Made by a program: the position numbers and the translations under genes
Shown here: positions 47,655 through 64,000 of the stretch, in pieces
Position numbering within the stretch: position 1 is the first letter of the stretch
Layout: every line of letters starts with the position of its first letter
The notes under the pieces: generated by a model
What the model was told of the DNA's origin: nothing
What the model saw: the letters and a program-made list of their open reading frames with translations, nothing else
Databases searched by the model: none
Assembly (NCBI RefSeq): GCF_900324465.2
Contig: NC_046617.1
Coordinates: 12,027,223 to 12,091,222, forward strand
DNA: 64,000 nucleotides
Source of the DNA: Anabas testudineus
Lineage: Eukaryota; Chordata; Actinopteri; Anabantiformes; Anabantidae
Reading direction: 5' to 3'

Positions 47655-49297
47655 ATGGAGGCTAAATTAAAGAAGGAGTTGGGGACAACCATGCTAAAAT
47701 CAACTGGTCACTCAGGAGGTGGATGTATTAGCGAAGGCCAGAGCTACGATACTGACACTGGAAGAGTGTTTGTGAAGATAAATCACAAGAGTGAGGTATT
47801 GGCCATCATTTCAACTATTTCACTTCACGACACTTGCCTGTGTTTATTTGATATTTGGATCAGCATATTAGCTGTTTTCGTGGATGGAAAAACACGAGTC
47901 TGTTCACGTGTGATCTGTTGAAGCAGCTAACGTCAAAACCTCTTACAGTATATGTGTCACATAGTGTTGATCCGTGCTGGTACACTTGTTTAACAACCCC
48001 TTACTTTTGTGTATTCAGGCCAAATTAATGTTTGACGGTGAGATGGCCGGTTTGGAAGCAATTTTAAAGACAGAAACTGTTAAAGTCCCGAAGCCCGTGA
48101 AGGTGATTGAGCTTGATACAGGGGGGTGCGTATTTGTGATGGAACATGTCGACATGAGAGGTCTTAATAAGTAAGTAGTACTGTGTCAATGCCACTGTGA
48201 GCACACTAGACTGAAGGGCAACATTTATATATGGTCATGTCTAATATAAGGCTAATTGTTCTTCTTTAATTATTTCCAAACACAATGTGCAGGTATTCAC
48301 AGCGTCTAGGGGAGCAGCTTGCAGATCTGCATCTTCACAACAAGAAACAGTTGGAAAAATTAAATAAAGAGCAGCAGACAGTGGGTAATACACCTTAACC
48401 TTGCTTTAATACACGCTATGAAGGATACATGCACACAAATCTTTTATGCAGTCCCCATCAATGGTGAAACAAAGACACACACACACACAAAATAAAAGCC
48501 TTAGTTGTTTGATTGATTAATATGTACAGTATAACTTATTTGACTGTATTTAGGAAAAGGAGCTGGACAGGCAGAGGCTCCTGTTGTTGAAAAATATGGC
48601 TTCAGTGTAACTACATGCTGTGGATATCTACCACAGGTAACAAAGTATATGTATCTTTACACTGGAACATTATTGTAGTGTAGTACATTTGTCTTCACTA
48701 TATTGCAATCATATAAAACTTTCTTTTTTATGTCATCTCCCCAGAAAAATGAGTGGCAGGATGACTGGTTGATGTTTTACTCCCAGCAGAGGCTACAGCA
48801 TCAGATTAATATGATGGAGAAATCTTATGGAGACAGAGAGGCCAGAGAACTATGGGCCAAGCTACAGGTGCACCCTGCTTTTGATGTCATCAGAAACAAA
48901 ACTTACTTAACGCACTTCTATACGGCATTAATGATCTGACTGTGTCTGTTATTTATAGCTGAAGATCCCTCAGTTTTTCACAGATGTGGTGATAGTCCCT
49001 GCTCTCCTCCATGGAGACTTATGGGGAGGCAATGTAGCAGAGTGTGCAGAAGGCCCAGTCATCTTTGACCCTTCTTCCTTCTATGGCCATTCAGAGTTTG
49101 AGCTGGCTATAGCAGGGATGTTCGGAGGCTTCAACAGCTCGTTTTACTCTGCTTACCATGAGAAGATTCCTAAAGCACCAGGTTTTGCAAAACGACATCA
49201 GCTTTACCAACTCTATCACTACCTAAATCACTGGAACCACTTCGGTGGTGGTTACAGAGGCTCATCAGTAAGGATTATGAAGGACCTGCTGAAATAA
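47655..49297 (+). CDS. fn3krp: Ketosamine-3-kinase (FN3KRP-like), copy 2
   Basis: Six exons (47655-47795, 48019-48170, 48293-48384, 48554-48636, 48745-48867, 48959-49297), 309 residues, splice sites intact. The copy keeps the family-typical residues at every site where the two copies differ: [11 protein letters not shown] with the P-loop cysteine, [22 protein letters not shown]. Catalytic HGDLWGGN and [11 protein letters not shown] are present. It removes ribulosamine and related sugars from proteins, by family knowledge. Its promoter is the duplicated arl16/fn3krp block, now without a functional divergent partner. The same in-frame upstream extension (from 47478) is kept. This is the copy I would expect to hold the ancestral function. 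Confidence 0.94.
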
Positions 49298-49367
49298 TTG
49301 CACTTAATGGACTCTTGCAGAAATCTTTACAGTCTTAAATTGAAGTTAAGGATTTTGTCTAAACACA

Positions 49368-49900
49368 CAGTGGGAAGTGGTTTCTGCATTATTTTGACAT
49401 AAAACGTTATATGATCTTCATCTAAGTCAGTATTAGATGATAGATTCCCAAATTTAAAAAAAAATCTTCAGGATAATGTGAGATTGTCTGTACATCAGGT
49501 GAAACTTAGTAAAAGTTAGGAGATGCTACAGGACAATGAACCAACACACCAGAGCATGTCCACAACAGAATGGCTTCAGAAAAACAAAACACAGCTTTTG
49601 GAGTGGGCAAGTCAAAGCCCAGACCTCAACCCGAAAGAAAGGCTAGGGAACGACTTGAAGAGAGCCACACACATTAGAATGATAGAAAATAGACAGAGCT
49701 AAAGCAGTTCTGCAGGAAAAATTGACTAAAATTCCTCCTGAACAATGTGCAGGTCTGATCCAAAGCAACAGGAAGCGCCTGACTGAGTTTACTACCTATT
49801 GTTAGAACTCTTGACTTAGATGAAGATCAGATCCTGTTTTATGAGAAATGCCGAAAACAACTAAATTCCTAAAGGTTCACATACTTTTCCTTGCCATACT
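49368..49900 (+). mobile_element. Deleted Tc1/mariner copy, right duplicate
   Basis: Counterpart of the element after copy 1, with the same transposase remnant (DNE for DND in the catalytic motif, several other changes) and slightly longer because it keeps about 35 bases that the left copy lacks. The 3' terminus ttgccatactata is decayed. Confidence 0.8.
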
Positions 49901-50559
49901 ATAGTGTTAACTTTGCTAAACTTAGCTAATAATTGCAGGGACTAAATATAGAATGTTGTAATTTTCATTGAACAACAATACTAAGAAGTTTGATGAGTTT
50001 CTTGGTACACTACAAACATGCCTGTGTTTCACTGGCACCTGAATTAATTATACAACTGCAAAAAGAAAGTTAGATGTTTATTCAGTACAACCATCTCTAT
50101 TATAATAGCTTGACTCCTGAAGACTGGCAAACTACTGTACATAAATTGCAAAATGTTGCAGTACATCAATTGATACGTTACAATATTGCTGTCAACTGGC
50201 TAACTGACAATAAATTCTGGGATGATCCAGTGCATAGTGTGTGTATGTGTTTTCTTTCTTTCTTTCTTTCTTTTTTTTTGACAAAATAGAGCTCAGTTAT
50301 ATTAATAGGCTTATTTGTGCACATATATTATTGTGCCACCCACAAACAGGAACATATAAATAAAAGAAAAATAGATAAAAATAAATACTAATTGACAAAA
50401 ACAAAGACGCTGGAAAATGCGTATTGTATGCCAATAGTTACATATATTTGGTATACTGTTAGTAAACTTGTGATTTTTAATACATTATGATATCATCATC
50501 CTCCATTGTTTATTATGAATCGCTGTCGTGACGTATCACGTGGTATGCTATACACGGAA

Positions 50560-50902
50560 ACCTTCTCGCTTACCGTACTTACCGGGGCGGGGCGCGAATT
50601 CAATGACTACACATTTTGCTAGAGCATCATAACAGAGAAGAAATAAGAAATTGTTTGGTTAATTCAACTTAACGTTTTAAGTTTAATGATTTGCTGATCA
50701 CGTCTGTGTCGTAGATATATGGTAAAAAAAAAAATCGTCTCCTGTGCTATATTTCTTTATTCCTGGTTATTTTGCTAGGCATAAATGCTAACGTTTGCTA
50801 GCTAACTTAACTGGTCCATAAAATAACGTCATAACAACAAAAGCAGATTAACGCTGCCCTTAGACCCTACGGCAACTAAGACACTCTTCGTAGGCTAATT
50901 AA
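50560..50902 (+). promoter_or_regulatory. tbcd promoter and 5' UTR
   Basis: A GC box (ggggcggggcgcg at about 50584-50596) lies about 310 bases before the tbcd start codon, in otherwise AT-rich sequence. No TATA box. A GC-box, TATA-less promoter fits a housekeeping tubulin chaperone. Confidence 0.5.
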
Positions 50903-62541
<11,639 letters not shown>

Positions 62542-64000
62542 GTAAGAAACAGTGGATTCACATTGTCAGTTCTTAAGAGCTTGTCCACACTGTTGCATTC
62601 ACACACTTGGAGATAAAGCAGCTGAACATTGGTCACACAGCACGACAACAAAAAGACTGATGGCATAAAAGAGAGGAGTTAAATGCCACTGACTTTTCGT
62701 GTAGTCATCGAGAATTGACTTAAATGCTTAGGTGTGTACAGTACACTTACTAGAGAAACCTAAACACGTAAGCTTGCCACAGATAGAGTCCCATCCTCCC
62801 TCACTGACACACACAGATTTCAGTTGTGTCAATTATACGCACAAATATTTTAGGTCCAAAATCAAGTCCAACATCATGGCTGAGCTTGTGGCCAAATTAA
62901 ATCCTGTCATTGTCCCACTAGTTGAAAAAAAATTATACAGTGGCAAAAAGAGTATACAAGCCTTGTCATAGAATGTGATCCCATTTTCATCTAAGTCAAG
63001 AGCATTGACAAATATAATGTGCCTAAAATAATAATACCAAAAAAAAAATCATGATATTTTATCTTTCTTGAATAAAAACTTCATAGTGCTTTTGGAAAAA
63101 CTATGTGAACTCTTGAAATTAATATGTTGTTGAAAATCCACTTTATATATATTAAACTAATAAGAAGACTAAATTAAGGTGATGCTAGCATCTGACTCCA
63201 GTTAGCTTTTCTGAGGTCATTATTCCAAGGGTTCACTTACTTTTTCAACTAGCACTATGTCGTTTTTATGGTTGTTCTCAATGAACACATGAAAGATCAG
63301 AATTGGTTTGTGTTATTCTTTTAGGCACATCATAGTTGTTAATACTCTTGACCTAGATGACGTTCTGATAAAGTTTTATGACAAACTAATGCAGAAACGT
63401 ATGAAAATTCCACATACTATTTTTGCCACTGTAAATTTGGTCAATTTAACGTTGTGTGTCATGTGTCATTACATGATTTTTGGTTATTAAAAGTGCCCAG
63501 AAATGTGCAGTTTTTGAAGAAAAACAACCAGATAGTTCTAAATATTACGTAGTTTGTCAATGGTAGTGTTGGACTAAATCTTTAAATCTCTTTAAAATAC
63601 TGATTTTGACAATAGCACCTTAATATGTAGCTTGAAGCTCCTAAATATGTAATATATAATATTTTCCTAATCTATATTTAAATCCTGGATAGGTATGGGC
63701 TCCACAAAGTTGCTTGAGTAACATGCTCTGTTTATATTATACTGTGATTTTGTATCCGTATAGTCCCCCGACACATTAGTAATGAAACGTGTCCATCAAA
63801 ACCAACAAAGAAAAGCTCAAATTGTCACCTTTGGCGGAAATGTGTTACCTGTATAACAGCAAAAATAAAGAAGGAAGTTAGCCTCTGGATATTACTGACT
63901 ATAGAACTGCAAATAAGGAGATGGTATAAAAATGCATATATACTGTAAATACTGTACATAGGTACGTCAGAGCTGGTGTTTATTCTCTTTTTTTTGTTGT
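62542..64000 (+). other. tbcd intron running off the window
   Basis: After exon 17 no further tbcd exon is recognisable before the window ends. The stretch holds the Tc1-like element and AT-rich sequence. The next expected exon (the region after CYLNIS in the family) must lie to the right of 64000. Confidence 0.7.
62938..63431. mobile_element. Nonautonomous Tc1-like element
   Basis: About 494 bases with inverted ends (cagtggcaaaaagagtat and atactatttttgccactg) between two TA dinucleotides, in the tbcd intron at the right edge. The internal sequence keeps Tc1-like terminal regions but no transposase, as in a deletion derivative. It is related by its ends to the deleted copies near fn3krp. Confidence 0.8.

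Larger units (their letters stand above)
47323..49968 (+). repeat. Tandem duplication unit, right copy
   Basis: Right copy of the duplication. Exons are nearly identical to the left copy. Introns differ by scattered substitutions, a shorter CA repeat and lack of the intron 1 insertion. Confidence 0.9.
49298..50902. other. Intergenic stretch fn3krp copy 2 to tbcd
   Basis: Holds the deleted Tc1 element, a (CTTT)n-like tract near 50250-50280 and, at its right end, the tbcd promoter. No coding exon is recognised. Confidence 0.5.

Overview
This is a gene-dense stretch of an animal nuclear genome, most likely a ray-finned (teleost) fish. The genes are split by GT-AG introns, there are many (CA)n, (TA)n and (TC)n microsatellites, several Tc1/mariner remnants carry the ends typical of fish genomes, and the gene content matches vertebrate families throughout. 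I find thirteen protein-coding genes, one of them cut by the right edge. Exon models were built by hand from splice signals and reading-frame phase. For each complete gene the summed exon lengths divide by three. No tRNA, rRNA or CRISPR array was seen, and I found no virus-derived element that I could support.

Layout, left to right. mettl26 (+, 1.2-2.4 kb) converges on hgs (-, 3.8-12.4 kb, 20 coding exons). A single-exon claudin (-, 14.1-14.7 kb) follows. Next come two immune-type genes on the minus strand: a RING/coiled-coil/PRY-SPRY TRIM-like ligase (16.5-18.4 kb) and a GIMAP/AIG1-like protein with eroded GTPase motifs and a glycine-rich membrane tail (19.8-21.2 kb). Then rsad1 (+, 22.5-25.7 kb), a divergent RASD-family small GTPase (-, 26.9-28.0 kb), a 6.6-kb stretch without recognised coding sequence that probably holds the epsin promoter, and an epsin, probably epn3 (+, 34.6-41.8 kb). 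After it lie arl16 (-, 43.2-44.3 kb), head to head with the first of two tandem fn3krp copies (+, 44.6-46.6 and 47.7-49.3 kb), then tbcd (+, from 50.9 kb past the right edge) with znf750 nested antisense in one intron (56.0-57.9 kb).

By recalled human gene order (not checked here), hgs, arl16, fn3krp, tbcd and znf750 belong to the 17q25 neighbourhood, rsad1 and epn3 to 17q21, and mettl26 and several claudins to 16p13.3. The window therefore looks like a fish-specific mixture of old vertebrate linkage blocks. Two gene products act in one pathway: Hgs (ESCRT-0) and epsin both bind ubiquitinated endocytic cargo through UIM motifs. The rest are unrelated housekeeping, epithelial or immune genes.

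I did not find a multi-gene novel system. The most unusual items are: (1) the tandem fn3krp duplication, which also copied the arl16 promoter and start codon, and in which copy 1 differs from copy 2 at family-conserved residues; (2) a clear U12-type AT-AC intron in arl16; (3) the GIMAP-like pseudo-GTPase with a glycine-zipper tail; (4) a RASD-family GTPase that lacks the G3 glycine; (5) an extra, frame-neutral UIM exon in the epsin.
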